Positions 18,126 to 27,389 of a DNA stretch of 64,000 nt are shown in pieces (within the stretch, counting starts at the first letter, position 1; each line of letters starts with the position of its first letter). The stretch covers positions 16,027-80,026 of the forward strand of contig JAILFA010000096.1 of NCBI GenBank assembly GCA_024687125.1. The letters are read 5' to 3'. The notes below the pieces were generated by a model that saw only the letters and a list, made by a program, of their open reading frames with translations, searched no databases and was not told where the DNA came from. A program made the translations under genes and the position numbers. Origin of the DNA: Lachnospiraceae bacterium. Its GTDB lineage: Bacteria; Bacillota; Clostridia; Lachnospirales; Lachnospiraceae.

Positions 18126-19157
18126 ATGGCGATCAAAAGGACAATTGAGACCGGATCGACGCTGAATGCGGCACAGATCCCCGAGGATCACAAGATAGAA
18201 AACTCCCTGCGGCCCAAACGCCTTAAGGACTATATCGGACAGAAAAAGATCAAAGAGAGCCTGGATATCTACATTGAGGCTGCCAAGGGGCGCGGGGAGC
18301 CGCTGGATCATCTGCTGTTCTACGGACCACCCGGTCTCGGCAAGACAACACTGGCCGGGATCATCGCGGCCGAGATGGGCGTGGGGATCCGGATCACCAG
18401 CGGGCCCGCGATCGAAAAGCCGGGTGAGATGGCTGCGATCCTCAACAACCTCAAGGAAAACGATGTCCTCTTTATCGACGAGATCCATCGCCTGAATCGG
18501 CAGGTTGAGGAGGTTCTGTACCCGGCGATGGAGGATTACTGTATCGACATCATGATCGGCAAGGGTCCCACGGCCAGATCCATCCGTCTCGATCTCCCGA
18601 AGTTCACGCTGATCGGCGCGACGACGAGGGCGGGGATGCTTTCCGCACCGCTCAGGGACCGCTTCGGCATGCTGCATCGGATGGAATTTTATGATGTGGA
18701 TGAACTGGAGAAGATCATCCTGCAGTCCGCCGGCGTCCTGGGAGTCAAGGTGGACAGTGAGGGCGCGAGAGAGATGGCCAGGCGAAGCCGCGGCACCCCC
18801 AGGATCGCCAACAGGATCCTGAAGCGCGTACGTGATTACGCGGAGGTGCGGCATGACGGTTCGATCAACCGTGAGATCGCGGTGACTGCGCTGGATCTGA
18901 TGGATGTTGACAGGTTGGGCCTTGATCATACGGACAGGAACCTGCTCGTGACGATGATCGAAAAGTTTTCCGGCGGTCCGGTGGGGCTGGATACCATCGC
19001 CGCGGCGATCGGGGAGGATGCCGGCACGATCGAGGATGTCTATGAGCCGTATCTGATCAAGAACGGACTGATCAACCGGACACCGCGCGGCCGTGTCGTT
19101 ACCGATGAGGCATATCGTCATCTGGGTATTGCATTGAACCTCGCGGATAAGGTATAG
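18126..19157 (+). CDS. ruvB: Holliday junction branch migration ATPase RuvB
   Basis: A 343-residue AAA+ hexameric motor with normal domain order. The N-terminal large ATPase domain has Walker [13 protein letters not shown], Walker [10 protein letters not shown] and sensor [10 protein letters not shown] followed by the arginine-finger LRDRFG. The small lid domain comes next, then the C-terminal winged helix ([16 protein letters not shown]). It works with RuvA encoded directly upstream to drive branch migration during recombination repair. Confidence 0.98.
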   Translation: MAIKRTIETGSTLNAAQIPEDHKIENSLRPKRLKDYIGQKKIKESLDIYIEAAKGRGEPLDHLLFYGPPGLGKTTLAGIIAAEMGVGIRITSGPAIEKPGEMAAILNNLKENDVLFIDEIHRLNRQVEEVLYPAMEDYCIDIMIGKGPTARSIRLDLPKFTLIGATTRAGMLSAPLRDRFGMLHRMEFYDVDELEKIILQSAGVLGVKVDSEGAREMARRSRGTPRIANRILKRVRDYAEVRHDGSINREIAVTALDLMDVDRLGLDHTDRNLLVTMIEKFSGGPVGLDTIAAAIGEDAGTIEDVYEPYLIKNGLINRTPRGRVVTDEAYRHLGIALNLADKV

Positions 19158-19220
19158 TAGTACAGAAAGATACGGGGGCCCAAAGACAGCATCCCGGAGG
19201 GAGATAAAAAGGAGAAGACC

Positions 19221-19652
19221 ATGGCGGCTAAGACAGATACCGAAGTCATCATCGGCGGGAGAGTGATCACTCTCAGTGGCTTTGAAAGCGAGGAGTACCT
19301 GCAGAAGGTAGCGTCCTATCTCAACAGCAAACTCAGTGAATGCAGTCAGATCGAGGGCTTCAAGCATCAGCCGATCGATATGCAGTCGATCATGGTACAG
19401 CTCAATATCTCCGATGATTATTTCAAGGCCAAAAAGGAGATCGAGGACATCCAGGCACAGCTCGACGAAAAAGACAAGGAGCTTTACGATCTCAAGCATG
19501 AGCTGATCGCCACACAGATCAAGCAGGAAAACACGGAAAAGAAAGCGCAGGCGTTAAAAGAGGAGCTCGATGAGACCTCAAAGAAGCTCCTGCTCATGGA
19601 GGCTCTGCAAAAGAATCAGAACCATGATAAGAATCACGACAAAAAAATCTGA
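19221..19652 (+). CDS. zapA: Cell division protein ZapA
   Basis: A 143-residue protein with the ZapA N-terminal domain (VIIGGRVITLSG and EEYLQKVASYLN) and a long C-terminal coiled coil rich in Lys, Glu and Gln. ZapA binds FtsZ and bundles its filaments at the division site. AAAAGGAGAAGACC precedes the ATG. A terminator follows immediately, so this ends the ruvAB unit. Confidence 0.88.
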   Translation: MAAKTDTEVIIGGRVITLSGFESEEYLQKVASYLNSKLSECSQIEGFKHQPIDMQSIMVQLNISDDYFKAKKEIEDIQAQLDEKDKELYDLKHELIATQIKQENTEKKAQALKEELDETSKKLLLMEALQKNQNHDKNHDKKI

Positions 19653-19660
19653 CCGGAAAG

Positions 19661-19684
19661 AGGCCGCCGAGGGGCGGCCTTTCC
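19661..19684 (+). terminator. Terminator after zapA
   Basis: AGGCCGCC and GGCGGCCT form an 8-bp GC-rich stem with a GAGG loop, followed by a short T-rich tract (TTCCTT). Confidence 0.75.
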
Positions 19685-19706
19685 TTATGCTGAGAGGAAA
19701 CCTCAG

Positions 19707-21050
19707 ATGAAGTATCCGGAGCTTCTGTCTCCGGCGGGAGAATACGAAGGTCTGGTCGGCGCGGTAAATGCCGGCGCTGATGCGGTGTATCTCGGCGCCG
19801 AAAGATACGGTGCCAGAGCCTATGCGCATAATTTCACGGCGGAGGAACTGCTCCGCGGGATCCGTTTCGCGCATCTGCGCGGGTGCGGCGTTTATCTCAC
19901 AGTCAATACGCTCTGCAGGGAAAAGGAGACGGACGGCATCGCATCCGTCATGGATCCGCTCGTGGAACAGGGACTGGATGGCGCGATCGTTCAGGATATC
20001 GGCGTGTTTTCTATCCTTCGGCGCCGCTATCCGCGGCTGCGCCTGCACGCGAGCACGCAGATGGCCGTCACCGGAATCTACGGCGCCGGGCTCCTTAAGG
20101 AACTCGGGGCATCCCGCGTGGTTCCCGCGAGAGAGCTTTCTCTCAAAGAACTTTCAGCGATCCGCAGATCGACCGGCCTTGAGATCGAGGCCTTCATTCA
20201 TGGCGCCATGTGCTACTCGGTTTCCGGGATGTGCCTGTTTTCCGCGATGCTGGGAGGCAGGAGCGGAAACCGCGGGAGATGCGCCGGCCCCTGCAGGCTG
20301 CCGTATGAGCTGCCGGGGGATGAGGCGCACAGGACTCCTTATCCGCTGAGCCTGAGGGATATGTGTACGCTGCCGGATCTGCACCGTCTTCTGGTTCCCG
20401 GTACGAAGGACGGGGACGCAGTCATCGATTCCATGAAGATCGAGGGAAGGATGAAGGATCCTGTTTACACGGCGGGCGTCACATCCGTCTACCGGCGGGC
20501 CGTGGATGCGATCCTGGAAGATTCCGAAAGACCGTGGACACCGGCGGCAGATGACCTTACGCTGCTGAAGGGGCTTTATCTGCGGTCGGATCTCTCGGGC
20601 GGGTATTACGAAAGACACAATGGTGCGGAGATGATCACCGGACAGACGCCGGGCTATATCGGGAGTGACGACACTGCAGTGCAGCTGGTCAGAGAGCGGT
20701 ATCTGGAGGCGGATTCCCGGATAGAAGCGGAGGTACATGTCCGGATTCGGGCTGACGAGCCGCTTATGATCGAGATCACCGCGAAAGGCGGACGGCGCGG
20801 GAGGCGTGTATCCGTCAGTACAAAAACCACCGGTGTCCCTGTGCAGAGAGCCCAGAACCGGCCGCTCACAGAACAGACGGTCCGCGCGCAGACGGATCGT
20901 TTCGGTACAAGCTCGTTTGTCCCCTCTGAGATCTCGATAGATCTGGAGGATGGTGTGTTCGTCCCGGTTTCCGCTATCAATGACTGCAGGCGCCGGGCCT
21001 GCAGCGCACAGGAGGAAGCGCTCCTTAAAGCCTACGGGGGCGCATCATGA
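19707..21050 (+). CDS. U32 family peptidase-like protein (N-terminal part of a split long form)
   Basis: A 447-residue protein starting with the U32 barrel signature (ELLSPAGEYEGL, NAGADAVYLGA). It has the cysteine-rich motif GAMCYSVSGMC...GRCAGPCR, which in well-studied members coordinates a cluster needed for RNA hydroxylation (RlhA, TrhP). DSMKIEGRMKDPVY follows, then a DUF3656-like region. In many Lachnospiraceae a single protein of about 700-800 residues carries a second U32-like half after this region. Here that half is a separate gene whose ATG overlaps this stop. An inverted repeat CTGAG/CTCAG flanks the ribosome site at 19690-19706. Confidence 0.85.
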   Translation: MKYPELLSPAGEYEGLVGAVNAGADAVYLGAERYGARAYAHNFTAEELLRGIRFAHLRGCGVYLTVNTLCREKETDGIASVMDPLVEQGLDGAIVQDIGVFSILRRRYPRLRLHASTQMAVTGIYGAGLLKELGASRVVPARELSLKELSAIRRSTGLEIEAFIHGAMCYSVSGMCLFSAMLGGRSGNRGRCAGPCRLPYELPGDEAHRTPYPLSLRDMCTLPDLHRLLVPGTKDGDAVIDSMKIEGRMKDPVYTAGVTSVYRRAVDAILEDSERPWTPAADDLTLLKGLYLRSDLSGGYYERHNGAEMITGQTPGYIGSDDTAVQLVRERYLEADSRIEAEVHVRIRADEPLMIEITAKGGRRGRRVSVSTKTTGVPVQRAQNRPLTEQTVRAQTDRFGTSSFVPSEISIDLEDGVFVPVSAINDCRRRACSAQEEALLKAYGGAS

Positions 21051-21910
21051 TCCGCGCGGTCAGTGTCAGGAACGCTGAGCAGCTGAGGGTTGTCCTTGCG
21101 GCAGGAAACTGCCCCGAAAGGATCTACCTTCCGTATCCGGTATTCCTCGGGCAGGACAGGGAACTCGCGGCGGCCGCCGGACTTGCCGGCAGGACACATA
21201 TCTTTGCGAATCTGCCTTATCTGTTCAGACAGGAGCCGGGAATGCCGGCAGAAGAGGATATGGAAAATCTCCTTGGAGATACGGTTGTACCGATGGACGG
21301 CCTTCTGGCTCACAATCTGGAGGAGGCTTCCTTTATCCGTGATAAGGGATATCGCGGGATCCTGGAAACAGACTTTCAGATCCCGGTATGGAACGCGGAA
21401 GCGGCCGGTGTGTTCGCCGGACTTTTCGAGGAGGCGCATTGGGAGTGGACAGTGTCGTCGGAGTTTTCCCTTTATGAGATCAGGGAGCTGCTCGGCGCGC
21501 TGCGGGAAAAGAAAAAGGCGGATCCGGCGGCCGCGGGGATCGTGATCTACGGCCGTGTCCCCATGATGGTGAGCGCAAACTGCGTCCGAAAGACGGCGGG
21601 CAGATGCACGGGACGCTGCGGGGAGTTCGCGGGTTTTTCCTATACGCTTCGGGATCGCAAGGGCAGAATGCTTCCTGTGACAGGTGACTGCAGAGTCTGC
21701 TATAATGTAATTTTGAATGCCGTGCCGACATCGCTTCACAGGTATCCTGATGAGATCAGAGACCTCGGCCTGGGCCGTGTGAGGATCGATCTGACGACGG
21801 AGACAGCGGAGGAAACCGCGGAGATCCTGAGGGTGTTTGCCGGAAACGCGGACACGAAGGGCCCTGCCGCTGAGACGACGGCCGGCCGATTTAAAAAGGG
21901 TGTGGAGTAG
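21047..21910 (+). CDS. U32-related protein (C-terminal half of a split U32 protein)
   Basis: A 287-residue protein, translationally coupled to the U32 gene by an ATGA overlap. It resembles the second barrel half found at the end of long clostridial U32 proteins, with VIYGRVPMMVSANCVRK, then GRCTGRC and a further cysteine in GDCRVCYN. It contains no start-like signal peptide or membrane segment. It most likely forms a complex with the upstream product. A simple in-frame stop created by mutation is less likely, because the ATGA junction is clean. Confidence 0.75.
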   Translation: MIRAVSVRNAEQLRVVLAAGNCPERIYLPYPVFLGQDRELAAAAGLAGRTHIFANLPYLFRQEPGMPAEEDMENLLGDTVVPMDGLLAHNLEEASFIRDKGYRGILETDFQIPVWNAEAAGVFAGLFEEAHWEWTVSSEFSLYEIRELLGALREKKKADPAAAGIVIYGRVPMMVSANCVRKTAGRCTGRCGEFAGFSYTLRDRKGRMLPVTGDCRVCYNVILNAVPTSLHRYPDEIRDLGLGRVRIDLTTETAEETAEILRVFAGNADTKGPAAETTAGRFKKGVE

Positions 21911-21915
21911 AAAAG

Positions 21916-23385
21916 ATGAAGCTGTATCTGCTGGAATTCGCTAAGATGGGAGAAGCGCTGCTGATGGCAGTCTATGCGATCCTGTCCTTTTGCGTGTTCC
22001 TGTACAGAACAGAGAAGAAACGCTTTCCGTTCTATGTTGTGCAGATCATCCTGATGGTCGTGATCCAGTTTCTGCTGTTCATGCAGATGATGCTCAAGAC
22101 CGATGACATGCGGTATCTGTTTTTCTTTTCCTTCCAGGCGATCGTCCTGATCGCGGCGATCATCATGCACCGCATGATCTATCCTGACGCCAACCTGCTG
22201 ATCGTCAACAATATGTGCCTGCTCATCATGATCAGTATGGCGATCCTGACACGTCTCTCGGGAACGTCAGCCATCAAGCAGTTCATCATCGTGATCGCCT
22301 CCATGATCGTGGCACTGATCCTGCCGGAGGCGGTCCGCCGGCTGCGGATCCTGTCGGAACCCTGGTGGATCTATGCAGTGATCGGTATCCTGGCACTGGG
22401 CTTTGTACTGATCCTCGGCCGTGTCGTGAACGGCTCCAGCCTCAATTTCCAAGTGATGGGGGTAACATTCCAGCCGTCGGAGTTCGTCAAGATCATCTTT
22501 GTTTTCTTCGCGGCGTCGGCGCTCGCAAAAGCGGATAATTTTGCGCAGATCGCCGGTTTTTCCGCGATCGCCGCGCTTCATATCCTGATCCTCGTGTTTT
22601 CCAAGGATCTGGGGACGGCGCTGATCTTTTATACGGTCTTCCTGATGATGCTCTATGTCGCCAGAGAGAGGATCCTGTACCTGGTGCTGGGGATCCTGGC
22701 CGGCGGCGGAGCCGGTATCGTGGCGTACCGCCTCTTTTCGCATGTACGGGCACGTGTCGCCGCGTTTATCGATCCGTGGAGCGCGATCGACGGAGCAGGC
22801 TATCAGGTGACACAGTCTCTGTTCGGGATCAGTGTCGGAGGCCCGTTCGGTCTGGGACTGTACGGGGGAAAGCCCAAGGCGATCCCTTTTGTGGAACAGG
22901 ATTTCATCTTTTCGGCGATCGCAGAAGAGCTCGGGATCGTGTTTGCGGTCTCGGTCCTGCTGATCTGCCTTTCTACTTTTTTCATGATGCTCTGGGTGGC
23001 GGAGCGTACGAGAAACCGCTTTTACCGGCTGCTGAGCGCCGGCTTCGGCGTGACCTATATCTTTCAGGTGTTTCTCACGGTCGGCGGAGGTGTGAAGTTT
23101 ATCCCGCTCACCGGTGTGACGCTTCCGCTGGTGAGCTACGGCGGAACCTCGGTGCTCTCGACGATCCTGATGTTCGGCGTGCTGCAGGGCGGTGTGCTCA
23201 TCCGGGCGCAGGAACACCGCGAGGCGGTGGAGAGACTCACGCACAGGGAGGAACCCGGATACCCGGACAGAAGCCGTGAAGAGGACTATCCGGAGGAAGC
23301 AGACTATCCGGAGGATGATGCGTACAGAGATGACGCGTATCACAGGGACAGCTATGAGGAAAGAGAAGAGCGAAGAGAAGATTAA
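21916..23385 (+). CDS. FtsW/RodA/SpoVE family peptidoglycan glycosyltransferase
   Basis: A 489-residue membrane protein with about ten helices. SEDS-family features include VTFQPSEFVKI, KDLGTALI, the large extracellular loop with GLGLYGGKPKAIP, and DFIFSAIAEELG. It also ends the core with PLVSYGGTS. It polymerises lipid II in partnership with a class B PBP, and the next gene is such a PBP. After the membrane core comes a 45-residue tail of Asp, Glu, Tyr, Arg and Pro with YPE/DY-type repeats. The PBP gene starts inside the region coding for this tail. Whether it serves division, elongation or sporulation cannot be told. Confidence 0.9.
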   Translation: MKLYLLEFAKMGEALLMAVYAILSFCVFLYRTEKKRFPFYVVQIILMVVIQFLLFMQMMLKTDDMRYLFFFSFQAIVLIAAIIMHRMIYPDANLLIVNNMCLLIMISMAILTRLSGTSAIKQFIIVIASMIVALILPEAVRRLRILSEPWWIYAVIGILALGFVLILGRVVNGSSLNFQVMGVTFQPSEFVKIIFVFFAASALAKADNFAQIAGFSAIAALHILILVFSKDLGTALIFYTVFLMMLYVARERILYLVLGILAGGGAGIVAYRLFSHVRARVAAFIDPWSAIDGAGYQVTQSLFGISVGGPFGLGLYGGKPKAIPFVEQDFIFSAIAEELGIVFAVSVLLICLSTFFMMLWVAERTRNRFYRLLSAGFGVTYIFQVFLTVGGGVKFIPLTGVTLPLVSYGGTSVLSTILMFGVLQGGVLIRAQEHREAVERLTHREEPGYPDRSREEDYPEEADYPEDDAYRDDAYHRDSYEEREERRED

Positions 23386-24814
23386 ACGCGTGGGACGATT
23401 CAGACCGCCGACCCCCACACAGGTGATCGCGGCAGCCTTTGGCGTTCTGTTCGCGGCCATGATCGTCTATCTGTGTCGGTACGCCTATGTCAACCGGCAG
23501 GTGATGATGAGCAACAGCTACAATTCCCGGCAGAAGATCCTGCTGGAGCAGAATACGCGCGGTGATATCCTGGCGGCCTCCGGCGAGGTGCTCGCTACGA
23601 CCGAAAAAAAGGAGGACGGAAGCGAAGAGCGCGTCTATCCTTACGGAAATCTATTTTCACACGCCGTCGGGTATTCGGCCAAAGGAATGGGCGGCGTAGA
23701 AGCCGCGGCAAACTACTATCTGATCCGTTCCGATATCCCGCTCTCAAAAAAAGCGGAGCTGATGGACAAAGGGGAAAAGTATCCGGGCAACACCGTCATC
23801 ACGACCCTGGACAGGAACCTCCAGGAGACTGCGTACCAGGCACTTTCCGCCTATCGCGGCGCCATCGTTGTTACCGATGTGCGCACCGGAGCTATCCTGG
23901 CAATGGTCTCCAAGCCGGATTTTGATCCCAATGAGATCAATGCCCTCTGGCCGCAGCTGACTGCCGACAAGGAGGATTCACGTCTGCTGAACCGCGTTTC
24001 CCAGGGTCTGTATCCCCCGGGCTCCACCTTTAAGATCGTGACCGCGCTGGAATATATCCGTGAGAATCCGGCGGATTACGGGAAATATTCGTTTAACTGC
24101 AGCGGAAGCTATACGGCGGAAGGTCTGACGATCCACTGCTTCCATGGAGAAAGCCACGGCAGGGTGGATTTTTACACCTCCCTCCAGAAGTCCTGCAACT
24201 CTTCCTTTGCCAATATCGGTATGTTGCTCGACCGCGGGGCTTTCGCAAAGACGCTGAAGACCCTGTATTTCGGCGAGGAGCTCCCTGTGGACTTCCCGTG
24301 CGGCACGAGCAGAACAGCGCTGTCGGCTTCCTCGGGCGCAAGCGAGGTGATGCAGCTTTCGATCGGTCAGGGGGCAACGAGCATCTCACCGCTTCATCTG
24401 AACATGATCACACAGTCGATCGCGTCGGGCGGGGAGATGTACAAGCCGTATATCATCGACCGGATCGTCAGCGCGGATGACAAGGTCCTGGTCAGCAATG
24501 AAAAAGAGAAGCTCCGTCGTGTCATGAGTGCCGAGGAAGCGCAGATCCTGACGGAGATGATGACGACTGTCGTCAACGGAGGAACGGCGAGACGCCTGCA
24601 GGGACTGTCCTATCAGGCGGCCGGCAAGACAGGATCCGCCGAATACAACAGTGTGGAAAAGACGGAGAGCCACGCGTGGTTCACGGGATTCGCACCGGCG
24701 GACGATCCGCAGATCGCAGTCACGGTCATCATTGAACAGGCCGGCTCCGGCGGGGAGTACGCGGTCCCGATGGCGAAGAGAGTGTTTGACACGTATTTTG
24801 AGGCGGAGGACTAA
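23354..24814 (+). CDS. Penicillin-binding transpeptidase (PbpA-like, class B)
   Basis: A 486-residue membrane-anchored transpeptidase with one helix at about 25-45. All three active-site motifs are present: GSTFK (SxxK serine), SCN (SxN) and KTGSAE. It lacks the large N-terminal dimerisation domain of PBP2/FtsI, as in the short PbpA type that pairs with RodA in actinobacteria and clostridia. The ATG at 23354 overlaps the FtsW-like gene by 32 bases. An earlier in-frame start at 23192 would add an Arg-rich non-homologous stretch. It cross-links glycan strands made by the upstream SEDS protein. Confidence 0.88.
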   Translation: MRKEKSEEKIKRVGRFRPPTPTQVIAAAFGVLFAAMIVYLCRYAYVNRQVMMSNSYNSRQKILLEQNTRGDILAASGEVLATTEKKEDGSEERVYPYGNLFSHAVGYSAKGMGGVEAAANYYLIRSDIPLSKKAELMDKGEKYPGNTVITTLDRNLQETAYQALSAYRGAIVVTDVRTGAILAMVSKPDFDPNEINALWPQLTADKEDSRLLNRVSQGLYPPGSTFKIVTALEYIRENPADYGKYSFNCSGSYTAEGLTIHCFHGESHGRVDFYTSLQKSCNSSFANIGMLLDRGAFAKTLKTLYFGEELPVDFPCGTSRTALSASSGASEVMQLSIGQGATSISPLHLNMITQSIASGGEMYKPYIIDRIVSADDKVLVSNEKEKLRRVMSAEEAQILTEMMTTVVNGGTARRLQGLSYQAAGKTGSAEYNSVEKTESHAWFTGFAPADDPQIAVTVIIEQAGSGGEYAVPMAKRVFDTYFEAED

Positions 24815-24815
24815 A

Positions 24816-24834
24816 GCTTCTCTCTGCGGGAAGC
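24816..24834 (-). terminator. Weak hairpin between convergent PBP and HD-GYP genes
   Basis: GCTTC and GAAGC form a 5-bp stem. Read on the minus strand it is followed by TTTAG, so it could weakly terminate the HD-GYP transcript. Confidence 0.3.
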
Positions 24835-24848
24835 GTAATACTTATCCG

Positions 24849-25922
24849 TCAGAAGATCGCCGCGATCGACAGCCCGAATTTCGACAGATCCATCTCCGCG
24901 CCGTTGTCCGTGAGCCTGACATTGGGGTGGGAGAGGGCGTTTTCGTTGATGGAGAGCACTTCCGCATTGCGTCCGTCGGAGAGACGGACGTTTCTGCCGA
25001 TCTGTGTGTGAGCGATGTGTGAAAGGACCGTGGTCAGCGCATCCCTGTCATATCTTACAAAGCCGTTTGTCTCCTCGTAATGCGCGATCACCTGGAACGG
25101 ATGGAGCGACTGCCGGTAGATCCGGGCGCTGGTCATCGCTTCGTAGGTATCCACGATCGCGATCAGCTTGGCATAGGGATCGATCCGGTCAGCCATGAGA
25201 CCGTCCGGATAGCCCGAACCGTCATTGCGCTCATGATGCTGCAGGGTTGCGAGCGGGATATGGACATTGAGCGCGAGGTTCTTGACCAGATCGTAGCCCA
25301 TGGTCGTGTGCCTGCGCAGAAGAGCCATCTCGCTGTCATCCAGCTTGCCGGGCTTCCAGAGGATGCTGTCGGGGATACGGAGCTTGCCGATATCATAGAC
25401 AAAGCCGGTCTGGATATAATTGATCCGGTCGGAATTCGAAAGCCCCAGCCATTCGCCGAAGACACCCGCGATCAGCGCGGAGTTCAGGCAGTGTGAGTGG
25501 GTCAGGTCATCTTCTGACGGGATCATGTTGTAGAGATAGTCCAGCAGGAGCTCCGGAGTCTCAGCGGCTTTATAGATGTCATCAAAGACATCCATCAGAT
25601 GATCGATATTAAAGGTCGCGTGGTAGTTGACAAAGTCGAGCAGAAGGGTCTTATAGATGGCCAGGTTTTTCTGGTAGATCTTTTCGAAGGCTTCGAAGCT
25701 TTCGGAAAAGCGGATCTTTTCATAGTGAGTCGTGGCGTAGTCGATCTTTTCGTGGACAGTGACAGCCATGATATCATGGCGGGCCATCTTGGCGAGGTGC
25801 GCTTCCGTGAGCTGCGATCCCGAACTGACGATCATCTTGCCGTTCTTGTCGACGATATCCTCAGCAACGGTCATTCCCGGGACGCATGCGATCCTTGCGA
25901 TAGTCTTCATTTTTTCTCCCAA
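24849..25922 (-). CDS. HD-GYP domain protein with altered metal-binding motif
   Basis: 357 residues. The N-terminal 100 residues resemble the small domain often placed before HD-GYP (AEDIVDKNGKMIVSSGS). The HD-GYP domain has the initial HSHCLNSALIAG helix, the HHERNDGSGYPDG signature and the SARIYRQSLHP segment. The central HD doublet reads YDIGK (Y176-D177) instead of HDIGK, so one of the expected metal ligands is replaced. Family members hydrolyse c-di-GMP to pGpG or GMP; this one may be weak, use different metal binding, or act only as a receptor. AATAACTTGTTATTGGGAG-like leader with GGGAG precedes the start on the minus strand. Confidence 0.87.
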   Translation of the reverse strand: MGEKMKTIARIACVPGMTVAEDIVDKNGKMIVSSGSQLTEAHLAKMARHDIMAVTVHEKIDYATTHYEKIRFSESFEAFEKIYQKNLAIYKTLLLDFVNYHATFNIDHLMDVFDDIYKAAETPELLLDYLYNMIPSEDDLTHSHCLNSALIAGVFGEWLGLSNSDRINYIQTGFVYDIGKLRIPDSILWKPGKLDDSEMALLRRHTTMGYDLVKNLALNVHIPLATLQHHERNDGSGYPDGLMADRIDPYAKLIAIVDTYEAMTSARIYRQSLHPFQVIAHYEETNGFVRYDRDALTTVLSHIAHTQIGRNVRLSDGRNAEVLSINENALSHPNVRLTDNGAEMDLSKFGLSIAAIF

Positions 25923-25938
25923 TAACTTGTGGCGGTCA

Positions 25939-25967
25939 TTGACGAAAACACCAATATAAAGTATAAA
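25939..25967 (+). promoter_or_regulatory. Candidate promoter of the small gene at 25979
   Basis: TTGACG at 25939-25944 and TATAAA at 25962-25967 with a 17-base spacer. The predicted start lies about 5 bases before the ATG at 25979 and no ribosome site intervenes. Confidence 0.55.
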
Positions 25968-25978
25968 GAATAATAGAC

Positions 25979-26350
25979 ATGTTGAAAAGGGCTTTTTGCA
26001 AATTTCATAAAGAATGTTACTTCAGCAGCGAGATCCGGAAAAAGGGCCGTGAAAAAGCCGGTATCCTCCGCGGCAGGAGCGGCATCTTCAGCTACTGCAT
26101 CCTGATTTCCGAGAGCGGAGAGCAGCTGGAGATCCTGCACAGCGCATTTCTCAGGGACAAAAGATACCGTGAGCATCCGCCGACGGTCTGGGGGGTTGCG
26201 AAGACCAGGCTCGGCGCGATCGAGGTCGTGAAGCGGATGATGGATGATGCCGCGGCAGCAGGCATGCCGGGGGACGCGCGCTCCTATCTGCTGATGAAGG
26301 AGCACGGGGATAAGAGGGCGGATGGCCGCAGTCATACTGACAATCCTTAA
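25979..26350 (+). CDS. Small protein of unknown function upstream of DUF2953/GerW genes
   Basis: 123 residues, basic, with no membrane segment. It contains FCKFHKECYF near the start and a central strand-rich part. A good promoter stands directly before it and its end overlaps the DUF2953 gene by 29 bases, which supports it being real and co-transcribed. I do not recognise a family. The HKEC and nearby cysteine suggest possible metal binding, but only weakly. The transcript would have almost no leader. Confidence 0.6.
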   Translation: MLKRAFCKFHKECYFSSEIRKKGREKAGILRGRSGIFSYCILISESGEQLEILHSAFLRDKRYREHPPTVWGVAKTRLGAIEVVKRMMDDAAAAGMPGDARSYLLMKEHGDKRADGRSHTDNP

Positions 26351-27389
26351 GATCATCGGGATCATACTGCTGTGTGTTCTGGGACTCGCGCTCCTGCTGG
26401 TCCTGATCGTTCTGCTTTGTCCGATCCGCTACGAGATCCGGGCAAATGTCCGGGACGGAGGGGCGGATACGAGTCTGGCGGACCGCACGGAAGCGTTTTG
26501 CAAAGCCACGTATCTGCTGCATCTGGTGCGTGTCAGGGCAGAGTGGCCGGCGCCGGAAGACGGACTGTTCTCTGTTCATATCGCGTTTTTCAGGCTTTTT
26601 CCGCGGAAAAAGAAGACTGATACGGAAACGGAGGACTTTGCGGAATCTGATGACGTCTGGAAAACGGAGGCTGAAGAAGAAACGCAGGTGACAGAGCCGG
26701 CGGATACCGGGGAACCGTTGCCTGCGGATTATGAGGAGCCGGCAACCGGGGATCCTGAGGGATGGGAGCTGATCACCGACGCTCCCGAGATGCCGATGCC
26801 GGCTGATGCTGACGAGGAATCGGAGGAGAACAGGGAGGAAGACAGCGCGGAACCGGAAGCAGAGGACGCACCGAAGAAAAAGATCCCGCTTTCCGAGCGG
26901 ATCAGTGCGTTTTGGGACAAGCTCCGCGACCTGGCGCAGAAACCACAGTTAGCGGCTGAAAAAATCTACTATACAACATCTGGGATTTATGATAAAATAA
27001 GTATGGTACGCGTAACACTGGAAAACGACATCTTTGTAAGAGCAAAACAACTGTTATTTAATGAGGCCCGGCGGGTGGTCAGACATCTTCTGCCGCGGAA
27101 ATGCCGCGTCTCTCTGGTATACGGTACCGACGACCCCGCGAAAACAGCGGACGTCATTGCCAAGGTATCCATGCTGTATCCGATCTTTGAGGATCGCGTG
27201 AGCGTGACTCCTTCGTTTGAACGGGAGGCACTGTACGGGACGGCACTGATCAAAGGACGGGTGCGGCTGGTTGTACCGCTTTATTCCTTTTTAAGGCTGT
27301 ATTTCAGTAAGGATGTGAAAAAGACGGTACGCAGGTTTAAGAAAATCAAAGAAGGAGGCAGGACCGGTGGCAGAAAAGAAGACAAATGA
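26322..27389 (+). CDS. DUF2953 domain-containing membrane protein (YtfI-like)
   Basis: A 355-residue protein with one N-terminal helix (about residues 3-28) and a following region starting CPIRYEI. A long acidic, low-complexity middle (about 95-190, mostly Glu, Asp, Pro, Ala) precedes a C-terminal part with the family's YGTDDPAKTAD and KGRVRLVVPLY elements. In Bacillus the DUF2953 gene ytfI precedes the spore gene ytfJ, and the same order is seen here. The acidic insertion is unusually long. Its role is unknown, presumably linked to sporulation or germination. Confidence 0.82.
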   Translation: MAAVILTILKIIGIILLCVLGLALLLVLIVLLCPIRYEIRANVRDGGADTSLADRTEAFCKATYLLHLVRVRAEWPAPEDGLFSVHIAFFRLFPRKKKTDTETEDFAESDDVWKTEAEEETQVTEPADTGEPLPADYEEPATGDPEGWELITDAPEMPMPADADEESEENREEDSAEPEAEDAPKKKIPLSERISAFWDKLRDLAQKPQLAAEKIYYTTSGIYDKISMVRVTLENDIFVRAKQLLFNEARRVVRHLLPRKCRVSLVYGTDDPAKTADVIAKVSMLYPIFEDRVSVTPSFEREALYGTALIKGRVRLVVPLYSFLRLYFSKDVKKTVRRFKKIKEGGRTGGRKEDK

